Assembly: GCF_001462455.1 (NCBI RefSeq)
Contig: NZ_LNTD01000086.1
Span: 1 to 64,000, forward strand
Reading direction: 5' to 3'
Length of the DNA stretch: 64,000 nucleotides
Source: Cellulomonas sp. B6
GTDB lineage: Bacteria > Actinomycetota > Actinomycetes > Actinomycetales > Cellulomonadaceae
Shown: piece by piece, positions 35,860-44,992 of the stretch
Layout of the letters: each line of letters begins with the position of its first letter
Position numbering within the stretch: position 1 is the first letter of the stretch
Program-made: the position numbers and the translations under genes
The notes under the pieces: generated by a model
Told to the model about the DNA's origin: nothing
The model's input: the letters and a program-made list of their open reading frames with translations, nothing else
The model's database searches: none

Positions 35860-36725
35860 GGCAGCGTCAGGACCTCCGCCCCGGTGTCGGTGACCAGCAG
35901 GGTGTGCTCGAACTGCGCCGACCGGCTGCGGTCGGCCGTGACGACGGTCCAGCCGTCGTCCCACATCTCCCAGTCCGCGGTGCCCAGGTCGAGCATGGGC
36001 TCGATCGTGAAGACCATCCCGGGCTCGATCACGGTGTCGTGCGCGGGTGCGGCGTCGTAGTGCGGCACGACGAGCCCCGTGTGGAACGCGGGTCCGACGC
36101 CGTGGCCGGTGAACTCACGCACGACGCCGTACCCGAACCGCGCCGCGTACCGCTCGATCACGCGGCCGATGACGTTGATCTCCCGGCCCGGACGGACGGC
36201 CTTGATGCCGCGTTCCAGGGCCTCGCGCGTGCGCTCGACGAGCAGGCGCGAGTCCTCGTCGACGTCGCCCGCGAGGAACGTCGCGTTGGTGTCGCCGTGC
36301 ACGCCGCCCACGTACGCGGTGACGTCGACGTTCACGATGTCGCCGTCCTCGACGACCGTCGAGTCGGGGATGCCGTGGCAGATCACCTCGTTGAGCGACG
36401 TGCACAGCGACTTGGGGAACCCGCGGTAGCCCAGGGTCGAGGGGTACGCGTCGTGGTCCAGGAGGAACGCGTGGCCGATCGCGTCGAGCTCGTCGGTGGT
36501 CACGCCGGGAACGACGTGCCTGCCGACCTCGGCGAGCGCCTGAGCGGCGATCCGCGCCGCGACCCGCACGCGCTCGATCGTCTCCGCGTCGAGCACGTCC
36601 GACCCGCTCCAGGGCGCGGGCATCGGCCTGTCGACGTACTCGGGGCGGGCGATGTGCGCCGGGACGCCGCGTCGTGGCCCGACACGACCGGGGACGAGGG
36701 CGGTGCGCGAGTGGACCGGCGGCAT
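35856..36725 (-). CDS. map: Methionine aminopeptidase
   Basis: Removes initiator methionine after deformylation; works downstream of Def (5150). The 289-aa type-I enzyme shows the metal ligands in [22 protein letters not shown] (split Asp pair), [10 protein letters not shown] (His), FTIEPML (Glu) and a final Glu in QFEHTLLVT. The about 40-residue N-terminal extension is common in the long actinobacterial MetAP (MapB-like). ATG at 36725; the stop overlaps ppgK. Confidence 0.94.
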   Translation of the reverse strand: MPPVHSRTALVPGRVGPRRGVPAHIARPEYVDRPMPAPWSGSDVLDAETIERVRVAARIAAQALAEVGRHVVPGVTTDELDAIGHAFLLDHDAYPSTLGYRGFPKSLCTSLNEVICHGIPDSTVVEDGDIVNVDVTAYVGGVHGDTNATFLAGDVDEDSRLLVERTREALERGIKAVRPGREINVIGRVIERYAARFGYGVVREFTGHGVGPAFHTGLVVPHYDAAPAHDTVIEPGMVFTIEPMLDLGTADWEMWDDGWTVVTADRSRSAQFEHTLLVTDTGAEVLTLP

Positions 36726-36783
36726 GGCTGGCAGTCTACGTAGCGGCGGTGCCGCCCGGCCCGTCGGGACGGGAGGTGCCCTG

Positions 36784-36966
36784 GTGGCCGAGTTCTACTT
36801 CAACACCCGGACGCACGAGGTCGAGGAGGGTCCGCGCAGCGACTGGTCGCACCGCATGGGCCCGTACGCCACGCGTGAGGAGGCCTCGCGCGCCCTCGAG
36901 ACGGCGCGCGAGCGGACGAAGGCGTGGGACGAGGAGGACCGGCGGGAGGCCGAGGAGGACGCCTGA
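36784..36966 (+). CDS. Small SPOR-like protein, 60 aa
   Basis: A 60-aa protein starting at GTG 36784: [20 protein letters not shown], then [15 protein letters not shown] and an acidic end. This matches the short actinobacterial SPOR-type proteins commonly encoded beside map. It has no signal peptide, so the peptidoglycan-binding role of classic SPOR domains is uncertain. Divergent from map (58 bp). Confidence 0.75.
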   Translation: MAEFYFNTRTHEVEEGPRSDWSHRMGPYATREEASRALETARERTKAWDEEDRREAEEDA

Positions 36967-36990
36967 GCGTCACCCTCGGCCCCGCGGACC

Positions 36991-37812
36991 TCACGCGTCG
37001 AACGAGTGCGACGCGTCGGGGAAGGCGCCGCCGCGGACCTCGTCCGCGAAGCCCCGCGCGGCGGCGCTCAGCGCCGCCCCGACCTCGCCGAACCGCTTGG
37101 CGAACCGCGGCGACCAGTCGCCCATGCCCGCCATGTCGACCCACACGAGCACCTGCCCGTCGCAGTCCGGTCCCGCGCCGATCCCGATCGTCGGGATGCG
37201 CACGACCTCGGTGATCCGGGCGGCGACCGGTGCGGGCACCATCTCGAGCACGACGGCCACGGCACCGGCCTCGGTGACCGCGACGGCGTCGTCGCTGATC
37301 TCCTCGGCCGCCTGCCCGCGGCCCTGCACGCGCGGCCCGCCGAGCGCGTTCTCCGACTGCGGCGTGTAGCCGAGGTGCGCCACGACCGGGATGCCGGCGG
37401 CCGTGAGCGCGCGGATCTGCGGGACCGACCGCTGCCCGCCCTCGAGCTTCACCGCGGCGACGCCGGTCTCCTTCATGACCCGCACCGCGCTCGCGAGCGC
37501 CTGCTCCGGACCGGCCTCGTACGTGCCGAACGGCAGGTCGGCGACGACGAACGCGCGTCGCGCGGCACCGGCGACCGCGCGCGCCGCGACGACGATCTCG
37601 TCGAGCGTGACGGGCAGCGTCGTGGCGTGCCCGTGCATCGTGTTCCCGATCGAGTCGCCGACCAGCAGCATGTCGATGCCGGCCTCGTCGAACAGGCGCG
37701 CGGTGAGCGCGTCGTAGGCGGTGAGCATGGTCAGGCGCTCACCACGGTCCTTGGCGGCCTGCAGGTGGTGCACCCGCACGCGGCGCGGTGCCGGGACGTC
37801 ACTGGTCGACAT
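36991..37812 (-). CDS. panB: 3-methyl-2-oxobutanoate hydroxymethyltransferase
   Basis: First committed step of pantothenate (coenzyme A) synthesis, using 5,10-methylene-THF. The 273-aa protein has the TIM-barrel family blocks MLTAYDALTARLFDEAGID, LLVGDSIGNTMHGH, VKLEGG, HLGYTPQSENALGG and TIGIGAGPDCDGQVLVW, including the metal-binding Asp and Glu positions. ATG at 37812. Convergent with the SPOR-like gene. In mycobacteria panB is also near glnA2-glnE. Confidence 0.95.
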   Translation of the reverse strand: MSTSDVPAPRRVRVHHLQAAKDRGERLTMLTAYDALTARLFDEAGIDMLLVGDSIGNTMHGHATTLPVTLDEIVVAARAVAGAARRAFVVADLPFGTYEAGPEQALASAVRVMKETGVAAVKLEGGQRSVPQIRALTAAGIPVVAHLGYTPQSENALGGPRVQGRGQAAEEISDDAVAVTEAGAVAVVLEMVPAPVAARITEVVRIPTIGIGAGPDCDGQVLVWVDMAGMGDWSPRFAKRFGEVGAALSAAARGFADEVRGGAFPDASHSFDA

Positions 37813-37928
37813 GCCGCGAGCCTAGCCGCGACCTCGTGGCGCGGTCTGTGACGGCGCGCACGGCCCGGCGCCGCGCCGCGCGCGAGACGCACCACTCGCG
37901 AGGCCCGGTCATCAGGCAGGATGTGCGC

Positions 37929-39266
37929 ATGGACAGGCAGCAGGAGTTCGTCCTCCGGACCGTCGAGGAGCGGGACATCCGCTTCATCCGTCTGTGGTTC
38001 ACGGACGTGCTGGGGATGCTCAAGTCGGTCGCGGTCGCGCCCGCCGAGCTCGAGCAGGCGTTCAGCGAGGGCATCGGCTTCGACGGCAGCTCGATCGAGG
38101 GCCTCACGCGCGTGTACGAGGCCGACATGATCGCCCGGCCCGACCCGTCGACGTTCCAGATCCTGCCGTGGCGGGGTGAGCGGCACGGCACGGCACGCAT
38201 GTTCTGCGACCTGCTGACGCCCGACGGACAGCCCTCGCTCGCCGACTCGCGCTACGTGCTCAAGCGTGCGCTCGACCGGGCGAGCGAGCGCGGCTTCACG
38301 TTCTACACGCACCCCGAGGTCGAGTTCTACCTGTTCGACGCGCCCGCCGACCCGTCGCGCCCGCTCGTCCCGGTGGACCAGGGGGGCTACTTCGACCACG
38401 TGCCGCGCGGCACCGCGCACGACTTCCGGCGCGCCGCGATCACGATGCTCGAGTCGATGGGGATCTCGGTCGAGTTCTCGCACCACGAGGCCGGCCCGGG
38501 CCAGAACGAGATCGACCTGCGGTACGCCGACGCGCTGACCACGGCCGACAACATCATGACGTTCCGCACGGTGGTGAAGGAGGTCGCGCTCGAGCAGGGC
38601 GTCTTCGCGTCCTTCATGCCCAAGCCCCTGGCCGACCAGCCGGGCTCGGGGATGCACACCCACCTGTCGCTGTTCGAGGACGACCGCAACGCGTTCCACG
38701 AGCCGGGGGCACCCCTCGAGCTGTCGAAGGTCGCGCGCTCGTTCATCGCGGGCCTGCTCACCCACGCCGCCGAGATCACGGCCGTGACGAACCAGTTCGT
38801 CAACTCCTACAAGCGGCTGTGGGGCGGAGCCGAGGCGCCGAGCTTCATCTGCTGGGGCCACAACAACCGCTCCGCGCTGGTGCGCGTGCCGATGTACAAG
38901 CCCGGCAAGGGCAACTCGAGCCGCGTCGAGTACCGCGCGGTGGACTCCGCGACGAACCCGTACCTCGCGTTCGCGGTGCTGCTCGCGGCCGGCCTGAAGG
39001 GCATCGAGGAGGGCTACGAGCTGCCCGAGGGCGCCGACGACGACGTGTGGGAGCTCACCGACGCCGAGCGCAAGGCGCTGGGCATCGAGCCGCTGCCGAC
39101 GTCGCTCGAGGCCGCGATCGCGGTCATGGAGCGCTCCGAGCTCGTCGCCGAGACGCTGGGCGAGCACGTGTTCGACTACTTCCTGCGCAACAAGCGTCAG
39201 GAGTGGGCCGAGTACCGCGCGCAGGTCACGCCGTACGAGCTGCAGCGGTTCCTGCCGCTCGTCTGA
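37929..39266 (+). CDS. glnA2: Glutamine synthetase, GlnA2 type
   Basis: A 445-aa type-I glutamine synthetase. It has the substrate loop FDGSSIEGL, metal ligands in PEVEFYLF and HHEAGPGQNEIDL, GSGMHTHLSL and NRSALVRVP. The adenylylation-site region reads DDDVWELTDAER: the Tyr of GlnA1 (DLYELPPEE) is replaced by Trp near residue 373, so GlnE cannot modify it there. In M. tuberculosis GlnA2 is not essential and lies beside glnE, as here; 2 bp separate them. ATG at 37929. Its exact substrate could be another amine. Confidence 0.92.
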   Translation: MDRQQEFVLRTVEERDIRFIRLWFTDVLGMLKSVAVAPAELEQAFSEGIGFDGSSIEGLTRVYEADMIARPDPSTFQILPWRGERHGTARMFCDLLTPDGQPSLADSRYVLKRALDRASERGFTFYTHPEVEFYLFDAPADPSRPLVPVDQGGYFDHVPRGTAHDFRRAAITMLESMGISVEFSHHEAGPGQNEIDLRYADALTTADNIMTFRTVVKEVALEQGVFASFMPKPLADQPGSGMHTHLSLFEDDRNAFHEPGAPLELSKVARSFIAGLLTHAAEITAVTNQFVNSYKRLWGGAEAPSFICWGHNNRSALVRVPMYKPGKGNSSRVEYRAVDSATNPYLAFAVLLAAGLKGIEEGYELPEGADDDVWELTDAERKALGIEPLPTSLEAAIAVMERSELVAETLGEHVFDYFLRNKRQEWAEYRAQVTPYELQRFLPLV

Positions 39267-39268
39267 CC

Positions 39269-42200
39269 GTGGCCACGCCGGGCCGGGGGTCGTCGCTGCC
39301 GACGCGTCTGACGCGCGTCGGCGTGGCCGACGTGCCGCGTGCCGAGCGTCTGCTCGCCGACCCGGCGCTCGCGGCCGTCGACGACGCGGTCGTCGAGCAC
39401 GTCGTCGCGGCGCTCGCCGAGGTCGGCGACCCGGACGAGGCGCTGCTCGCGCTCGCCAAGGTGGCCGGTGCCGTGCAGCGCGACGCCGACCTCACGGCGC
39501 TGCTGCACGACGTGCTCGCCGACGACGGGCCGGCCCGCGAGCGCCTGCTGGCCGTGACGGGTGCGTCCCTCGCGCTCGGGAACACCCTCGCGGCGCACCC
39601 GCAGAACCTGCGGGTCGTCGCGGACCCGGCGCCCGGCATCGGGGTCGCGGCCGACGACGTGCGCGCCGAGCTGCTGCGCGCCGTCGACGCCGACCCGGAC
39701 GCCGCCGTCCCCGTCGCGGGGCGCACGGGCACGGCCGGTGTCGACGCGATGCGCCGCGCGTACCGCACCCGTCTGCTGCGGATCGCCGCGACGGACCTCA
39801 CGTCGCAGGACCCGCTGAGCCGGCTGCCCGGCGTCGGCGCCGCGCTCGCGGACCTCGCCGGTGCCGCGCTGGAGGCTGCGCTGGCCGTCGCACGCGCCGA
39901 CCTCGACGACGAGGGTCGCGGTGTGCGCCTCGCGGTCATCGGCATGGGCAAGGCCGGCGGACGCGAGCTCAACTACGTGTCGGACGTCGACGTGGTGTAC
40001 GTCGTCGAGGCGGTCGACGGCACGCCCGAGGACGAGGCGCTCGTGGCCGGCGCACGGCTCGCCGCCGGTCTGGCGCGTGCCTGCTCGGCGCCTGCGGGGG
40101 AGCCCGCGCTGTGGCCCGTCGACGCCGCGCTGCGTCCCGAGGGCAAGGACGGCCCGCTCGTGCGCACGCTCGCGAGCCACCGCGCCTACTACGAGCGGTG
40201 GGCCAGGACGTGGGAGTTCCAGGCGCTGCTCAAGGCGCGACCGCTCGCGGGGGACCGCGAGCTGGGGCGCGCGTACGTCGAGACGGTCAACCCGTTCGTG
40301 TGGGCGGCGGTGCAGCGCGAGAACTTCGTCGAGGACTCGCAGGCGATGCGTCGGCGCGTCGAGGCGCACATCCCGCGGGCCGAGGCCGACCGTCAGCTCA
40401 AGCTCGGTGCCGGCGGCCTGCGGGACGTCGAGTTCACGGTGCAGCTGCTGCAGCTCGTGCACGGACGGGCCGACGAGTCGATCCGCAGCCCGTCGACGCT
40501 CACGGCCCTGGCGGCGCTCGCCGCCGGCGGGTACGTGGGCCGCGAGCACGCCGCGCAGCTCGCGGTCTGCTACCGGTGGATGCGCATGATGGAGCACCGC
40601 ATCCAGCTGCACCGGCTGCAGCGCACGCACCTCGTGCCGACGGCCGAGGCCGACCTGCGCCGGCTCGCGCGGACCATGCGGATGCGCATCGAGGGCCCCG
40701 AGGGCCTGCTCGACCGGTGGCGCACGACCCGCCGTGAGGTGCGGCGCCTGCACGAGGAGCTCTTCTACCGGCCGCTGCTGCCGGCGACCGCCGCCCTCTC
40801 GACAGAGGAGGCGACCCTCGCACCCGAGGCGCAGCGCGCGCGACTGGCGGCGATCGGCTACCGCGACCCCGCGGGTGCGGTGCGGCACATCGCCGCCCTC
40901 TCCGAGGGCGTCTCGCGGCGCGCGGCGATCCAGCGCCAGCTGCTGCCAGTCATGCTCGGCTGGTTCGCCGAGGGCGCGGACCCCGACGCCGGCCTCCTGG
41001 CGTTCCGACGGCTGTCCGAGCAGCTCGGCTCGACGCACTGGTACCTCAAGCTGCTGCGCGACTCCGGGACGGCGGGCCAGCGCCTCGCGCAGGTGCTGTC
41101 GACGTCGCGCTACGCCGCCGACGCGCTGTCGCGCTCACCCAACTCCGTGACCTGGCTCGACGACGACGCCGAGCTCGCGCCCCGGTCCGCCGAACGGCTC
41201 GAGGCCGAGGCGGACGCCGTGCTGCGGCGCGCGTCCGAGCCCGTGCCGGCGGTGACCGCGCTGCGCGCGCTGCGGCGCCGCGAGCTCGCCCGCACCGCCG
41301 TCGCCGACGTGCTCGGCGGCACGACCGGCGTGCGCGCGTCGCAGAGCCTGACGACCGCCGCCGACGCCGTGGTCGCCGGGACGCTGCGCGTCGCGGAGGC
41401 GGAGGCGCGCGCGGCGGCCGGGCTCGAGGCGAGCCCGACACGCCTGCTGGTGGTCGCGATGGGCCGCATGGGCGGGCGCGAGATGGGGTACTCGTCGGAC
41501 GCCGACGTGCTGTTCGTCCACGACCCCCTCCCGGGCGCCGACCCGCGGGTCGCGCAGCAGTTCGCGGTCGCGGTCGCGTCGCAGCTGCGCCAGCTGCTCG
41601 GCTCGGTCGGTCCCGAGCCCCCGCTGAGCGTCGACGCCGACCTGCGCCCCGAGGGGCGCAACGGCCCGCTCGCGCGCTCGTTCGACGCGTACGCGGAGTA
41701 CTACGCGCGCTGGTCCTCTCCGTGGGAGAGCCAGGCACTGCTGCGCGCCCGGCCGGTCGCGGGCGACGCCGACCTGGGCGAGCGCTTCGTGGCGCTCGTC
41801 GACCCGCTGCGCTACCCCGAGGGCGGCGTCGACGCCGCGACCGAGCGCGAGGTGCGCCGCGTCAAGGCGCGCGTCGAGGCCGAGCGCCTGCCACGCGGCG
41901 TCGACCCGACCCGGCACCTCAAGCTCGGGCGCGGCGGCATCAGCGACGTCGAGTGGACCGCGCAGCTCCTGCAGCTGCAGCACGCGCACGCGGTCGCCGG
42001 GCTGCGCACGACCTCGACGCTCGGGGCCCTCGCCGCCGCCACGGCCGCGGGCCTGCTCGACGAGGACGACGCGACCGTCCTGCGCGAGGCGTGGGAGCTC
42101 GCGTCACGGGTACGGGACGCCAACGTGCTGTGGACCGGGCGCGCCGAGGGGGCGCACGCCGACGTGCTCCCGCACGACCGGGTCGCGCTCGCGGGCGTGT

Positions 42201-42307
42201 CGCGCGTGCTGGGTCTGCCGCCGGGGTCGGGCGCCGAGCTCGAGGACACCTACCTGCGCACCGCGCGGCGGGCACGCGCGGTCGTCGAGCGCGTCTTCTA
42301 CGGCTGA
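39269..42307 (+). CDS. glnE: Bifunctional glutamine synthetase adenylyltransferase / deadenylylase
   Basis: A 1012-aa enzyme that adds or removes AMP on glutamine synthetase. Two nucleotidyltransferase domains each carry the G(M)GKxGGxEL...DxD pattern: IGMGKAGGRELNYVSDVDVVYV (about residues 225-250) and AMGRMGGREMGYSSDADVLFV (about 730-750). Each is followed by a GlnE helical domain with LKLGAGGLRDVEF or LKLGRGGISDVEW. GTG at 39269 is 2 bp after glnA2. The target is probably GlnA1 (55388), which retains the Tyr. Confidence 0.95.
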   Translation: MATPGRGSSLPTRLTRVGVADVPRAERLLADPALAAVDDAVVEHVVAALAEVGDPDEALLALAKVAGAVQRDADLTALLHDVLADDGPARERLLAVTGASLALGNTLAAHPQNLRVVADPAPGIGVAADDVRAELLRAVDADPDAAVPVAGRTGTAGVDAMRRAYRTRLLRIAATDLTSQDPLSRLPGVGAALADLAGAALEAALAVARADLDDEGRGVRLAVIGMGKAGGRELNYVSDVDVVYVVEAVDGTPEDEALVAGARLAAGLARACSAPAGEPALWPVDAALRPEGKDGPLVRTLASHRAYYERWARTWEFQALLKARPLAGDRELGRAYVETVNPFVWAAVQRENFVEDSQAMRRRVEAHIPRAEADRQLKLGAGGLRDVEFTVQLLQLVHGRADESIRSPSTLTALAALAAGGYVGREHAAQLAVCYRWMRMMEHRIQLHRLQRTHLVPTAEADLRRLARTMRMRIEGPEGLLDRWRTTRREVRRLHEELFYRPLLPATAALSTEEATLAPEAQRARLAAIGYRDPAGAVRHIAALSEGVSRRAAIQRQLLPVMLGWFAEGADPDAGLLAFRRLSEQLGSTHWYLKLLRDSGTAGQRLAQVLSTSRYAADALSRSPNSVTWLDDDAELAPRSAERLEAEADAVLRRASEPVPAVTALRALRRRELARTAVADVLGGTTGVRASQSLTTAADAVVAGTLRVAEAEARAAAGLEASPTRLLVVAMGRMGGREMGYSSDADVLFVHDPLPGADPRVAQQFAVAVASQLRQLLGSVGPEPPLSVDADLRPEGRNGPLARSFDAYAEYYARWSSPWESQALLRARPVAGDADLGERFVALVDPLRYPEGGVDAATEREVRRVKARVEAERLPRGVDPTRHLKLGRGGISDVEWTAQLLQLQHAHAVAGLRTTSTLGALAAATAAGLLDEDDATVLREAWELASRVRDANVLWTGRAEGAHADVLPHDRVALAGVSRVLGLPPGSGAELEDTYLRTARRARAVVERVFYG

Positions 42308-42469
42308 GGAGAGGCACCGCGGCGCGGGTCGATCTCGTGCACCGGGTCGTGCACGGCGCGGCGGTCGGTCACGACGGCTCACCGTTCGCCCGGGGCAACC
42401 GATGGAGGGGATGAACCCCCTCCCGCCCGGTGGCTGTCGTGCGCCGTCGCGGCCGTCGTCAGGAGCCCC

Positions 42470-44074
42470 ATGTCCCACCCTTCCGCCGTCACCCCGTCGC
42501 GCCACCGTGGCCTGCGCCTGTCGATCGCCGGGAAGGTGCTGGGGCTGCTCGCGGCCGCGGGACTCGTCGGCGTCGTCGTGGTCGTCTCGGCCGCGCTCGG
42601 GCTCACGCAGCTGCGTGGCGACGTCGAGCGGACCAGCGCGAACGTCGCACAGCTCGGCCAGGTCAGCGACCTCGCGCGGGCGTTCCAGGCGGGCCGGGCC
42701 CGCATGGTCGAGTACCCGGCGGCCTCCGAGCAGGTGCGTGCCGACCTGCGCGACCAGCTCGACGGCTATGTGACGACGATCGACGAGCAGCTCGCCGGCT
42801 ACGAGGACGACGCGGCTGACACCGACGCCTTCGCGGCGTTCGAGGGGGCCTGGACCGAGATGGTCCGCCTCGCGCAGGACGAGCTGTTCCCGATGGCGGA
42901 CGACGGTGACGTCGCGGGCGCCGCGGCGTTCTACCGCGCCGCGATCCTGCCGCAGACGACGATCGGCGCGGACGCGATCGCCGCCGAGAACGCGGCCGTC
43001 GCGGCGGCCGCCGACGCGGACGCCTCCGCGTCCGGCGCCAACGTCAACCGGACGCTCGCCACCGTGGTCGGTGTGCTGCTCCTCGGGCTGACCGTCGTCG
43101 TCGTGGTCGGCCTGCGGGTCGCCCGTCGCCTCGCGCTGGACGCGGGCGAGGTGCGCACGGCGCTCGAGGCCATGGCGGACGGCGACCTCACGCACACGGC
43201 TCACGTGCGCAGCACCGACGAGCTCGGCGACATGGCGCGCTCGCTGGACCTCGCGCAGACGAGCCTGCGCGAGGTCGTGTCCGGCGTCGCCGAGTCCGCG
43301 CACACCGTCGCCTCGGCGGCCGAGGAGCTCGCCGCCGCGTCGACGCAGGTCGTCGCGGGGTCCGACGAGACGTCGGCCCAGGCCGGGGTCGTCGCCGCCG
43401 CGGCCGAGCAGGTGTCGCGCAACGTGCAGTCGGTCGCCGCGGGGGCCGAGCAGATGGGTGCCTCGATCCGGGAGATCGCGCAGAACGCGTCGCAGGCCGC
43501 CAAGGTCGCGGGCCAGGCCACCGACGCCGCCGCGGCGACCAACGAGCAGGTCTCGCGCCTGGGGACGTCGTCGCAGGAGATCGGCAACGTCGTCAAGGTC
43601 ATCACGTCGATCGCGGAGCAGACCAACCTGCTGGCGCTCAACGCGACGATCGAGGCGGCGCGCGCGGGCGAGGCGGGCAAGGGGTTCGCGGTCGTGGCGG
43701 GGGAGGTCAAGGAGCTCGCGCAGGAGACGGCGAAGGCCACCGAGGACATCGTGCGGCGGGTCGAGGCCATCCAGGCCGACACGTCCGGTGCGGTCGGTGC
43801 GATCGGCGAGATCGCCGAGATCATCGCGAGCATCAACGACTACCAGCTGACGATCGCCTCGGCGGTCGAGGAGCAGACCGCCACGACCACCGAGATGTCG
43901 CGGTCGGTCGGCGAGGCGGCCGCGGGGTCGGGGGAGATCGCCTCGAACATCACGGGCGTCGCCACGGCGGCGAGCTCGTCGTCGGAGACCCTCAACCAGA
44001 TGGGTGCCGCGATCGGCGAGATGGCCCGCACGTCGGAGGACCTGCGCGCGAGGGTCTCGCACTTCCGGTACTGA
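42470..44074 (+). CDS. Methyl-accepting chemotaxis protein
   Basis: A 534-aa chemoreceptor. Membrane helices at about 19-44 and 195-214 bracket a four-helix-bundle sensor domain of about 150 residues. HAMP lies at about 215-270 and the signalling domain at 280-534, with the hairpin tip IAEQTNLLALNATIEAARAGEAGKGF split as the conserved E-QTNLLALNA and AGE-GKGFAVVA blocks. No cheA, cheW or flagellar gene is in the window. The leader 42308-42469 has a small hairpin (GGAGGGG/CCCCCTCC around 42404-42423). ATG at 42470 follows CAGGAGCCCC. Ligand unknown. Confidence 0.93.
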   Translation: MSHPSAVTPSRHRGLRLSIAGKVLGLLAAAGLVGVVVVVSAALGLTQLRGDVERTSANVAQLGQVSDLARAFQAGRARMVEYPAASEQVRADLRDQLDGYVTTIDEQLAGYEDDAADTDAFAAFEGAWTEMVRLAQDELFPMADDGDVAGAAAFYRAAILPQTTIGADAIAAENAAVAAAADADASASGANVNRTLATVVGVLLLGLTVVVVVGLRVARRLALDAGEVRTALEAMADGDLTHTAHVRSTDELGDMARSLDLAQTSLREVVSGVAESAHTVASAAEELAAASTQVVAGSDETSAQAGVVAAAAEQVSRNVQSVAAGAEQMGASIREIAQNASQAAKVAGQATDAAAATNEQVSRLGTSSQEIGNVVKVITSIAEQTNLLALNATIEAARAGEAGKGFAVVAGEVKELAQETAKATEDIVRRVEAIQADTSGAVGAIGEIAEIIASINDYQLTIASAVEEQTATTTEMSRSVGEAAAGSGEIASNITGVATAASSSSETLNQMGAAIGEMARTSEDLRARVSHFRY

Positions 44075-44132
44075 GGCCGGCGGGGCCGCGGGCGGCGATC
44101 GCGCGGGTGGAACAGGTCTCGTCGGGAAGGTG

Positions 44133-44146
44133 ACGTGGATACACTT
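44133..44146. promoter_or_regulatory. Candidate GntR operator upstream of its own gene
   Basis: GTGGATACAC lies 60 bp before gntR, close to the TGGAT(A/C)CA core found at 44938, 48401 and 48580. Weaker than the other three sites; autoregulation is inferred. Confidence 0.5.
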
Positions 44147-44205
44147 CCGACTGGACCGGCCCCACCGCGCACCGCCCGCCGCACAGCCCGCCGAGGAGAC
44201 GACGC

Positions 44206-44937
44206 ATGAGCCCCACGACGGCACCCGGTGACGGCGCGGCGCTGGTCGACGACCTCGCCCGGCGCATCCGCGACGAGATCCTCTCGGGCGCGATCCCGCT
44301 GGGTCGGCCGCTGCGGCAGGCCGAGCTGGCCGAACGGTTCGGGATCAGCCGTACGCCCGTGCGCGAGGCGCTGCGGCAGCTGCAGACCAGCGGCCTCATC
44401 GAGATCCACGCGCACCGCGGCGCGGTCGTCCGGGTGCCCGTCCCGTGGGAGGTGCGCGAGACGTACGAGGTCCGTGCCGCGCTCGAGGCGCTCGCGGCCC
44501 GCCGGGCCGCGACGCGGCTGTCGGCCCGGGTGATCGCGCAGATGCGGGAGTCGAACGACGCGCTCTACGCGCTCGCCGTCGCGGCGGCCGAGCGCTCGAC
44601 GCCGCTGAGCGACCACGACGTGCGCGAGACGGCGAACGACTACGCGCTGCACTCGACGATCCACCGCGCGGCGATGAACGAGCGGTTGCAGGCGATGCTC
44701 GACGACATCCACCTGTCCTACCCGCGCAACGTCCCCGCGATGCTGCTGCGGGAGAACGCGCAGCACCGCGAGGGCAACTACCGCCAGCACGTCGCGATCA
44801 TCGACGCGCTCGCGGCGGAGGACGGCGAGCTCGCCGCCCGGCTCATGCAGGAGCACGTGCTGAGCACGGGCGAGCAGGTGGCCCGGTGGTACGAGCAGCA
44901 CACGGCCGCGGCGCCGCGTGGGGGAGCCGCCCGGTAG
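44206..44937 (+). CDS. GntR-family regulator, FCD (FadR) subgroup
   Basis: A 243-aa regulator: winged helix at about 12-75 (RIRDEILSGAIPLGRPLRQ, ELAERFGISRTPVREALRQL) and an FCD ligand domain at about 82-220, with metal-binding positions in TYEVRAALEALAARRA, STIHRAAMN and HVAIIDAL. It is the first gene of the 44-55 kb catabolic island. Near-identical palindromes with a GGATNCA core stand at the three transcription units around it, so it probably represses them until a substrate-derived ligand binds. ATG at 44206 follows GAGGAGACGACGC. Confidence 0.9.
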   Translation: MSPTTAPGDGAALVDDLARRIRDEILSGAIPLGRPLRQAELAERFGISRTPVREALRQLQTSGLIEIHAHRGAVVRVPVPWEVRETYEVRAALEALAARRAATRLSARVIAQMRESNDALYALAVAAAERSTPLSDHDVRETANDYALHSTIHRAAMNERLQAMLDDIHLSYPRNVPAMLLRENAQHREGNYRQHVAIIDALAAEDGELAARLMQEHVLSTGEQVARWYEQHTAAAPRGGAAR

Positions 44938-44952
44938 GATTGGATCCAATCT
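44935..44952 (+). promoter_or_regulatory. GntR operator and -10 element before the MFS gene
   Basis: TAGGAT (-10-like) runs into the perfect 14-bp palindrome GATTGGATCCAATC (44938-44951). The MFS GTG is 41 nt downstream. The same layout occurs at 48401 and 48578. Confidence 0.7.
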
Positions 44953-44992
44953 GCGGGTGCAGTCGGCCCCGCGCCCGTCGCCGGGAGCGTGC

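Noticed and set aside
42404-42423. Second riboswitch before the chemoreceptor gene
   Set aside because: Only a small hairpin (GGAGGGG/CCCCCTCC) is seen; none of the GEMM core motifs are present.
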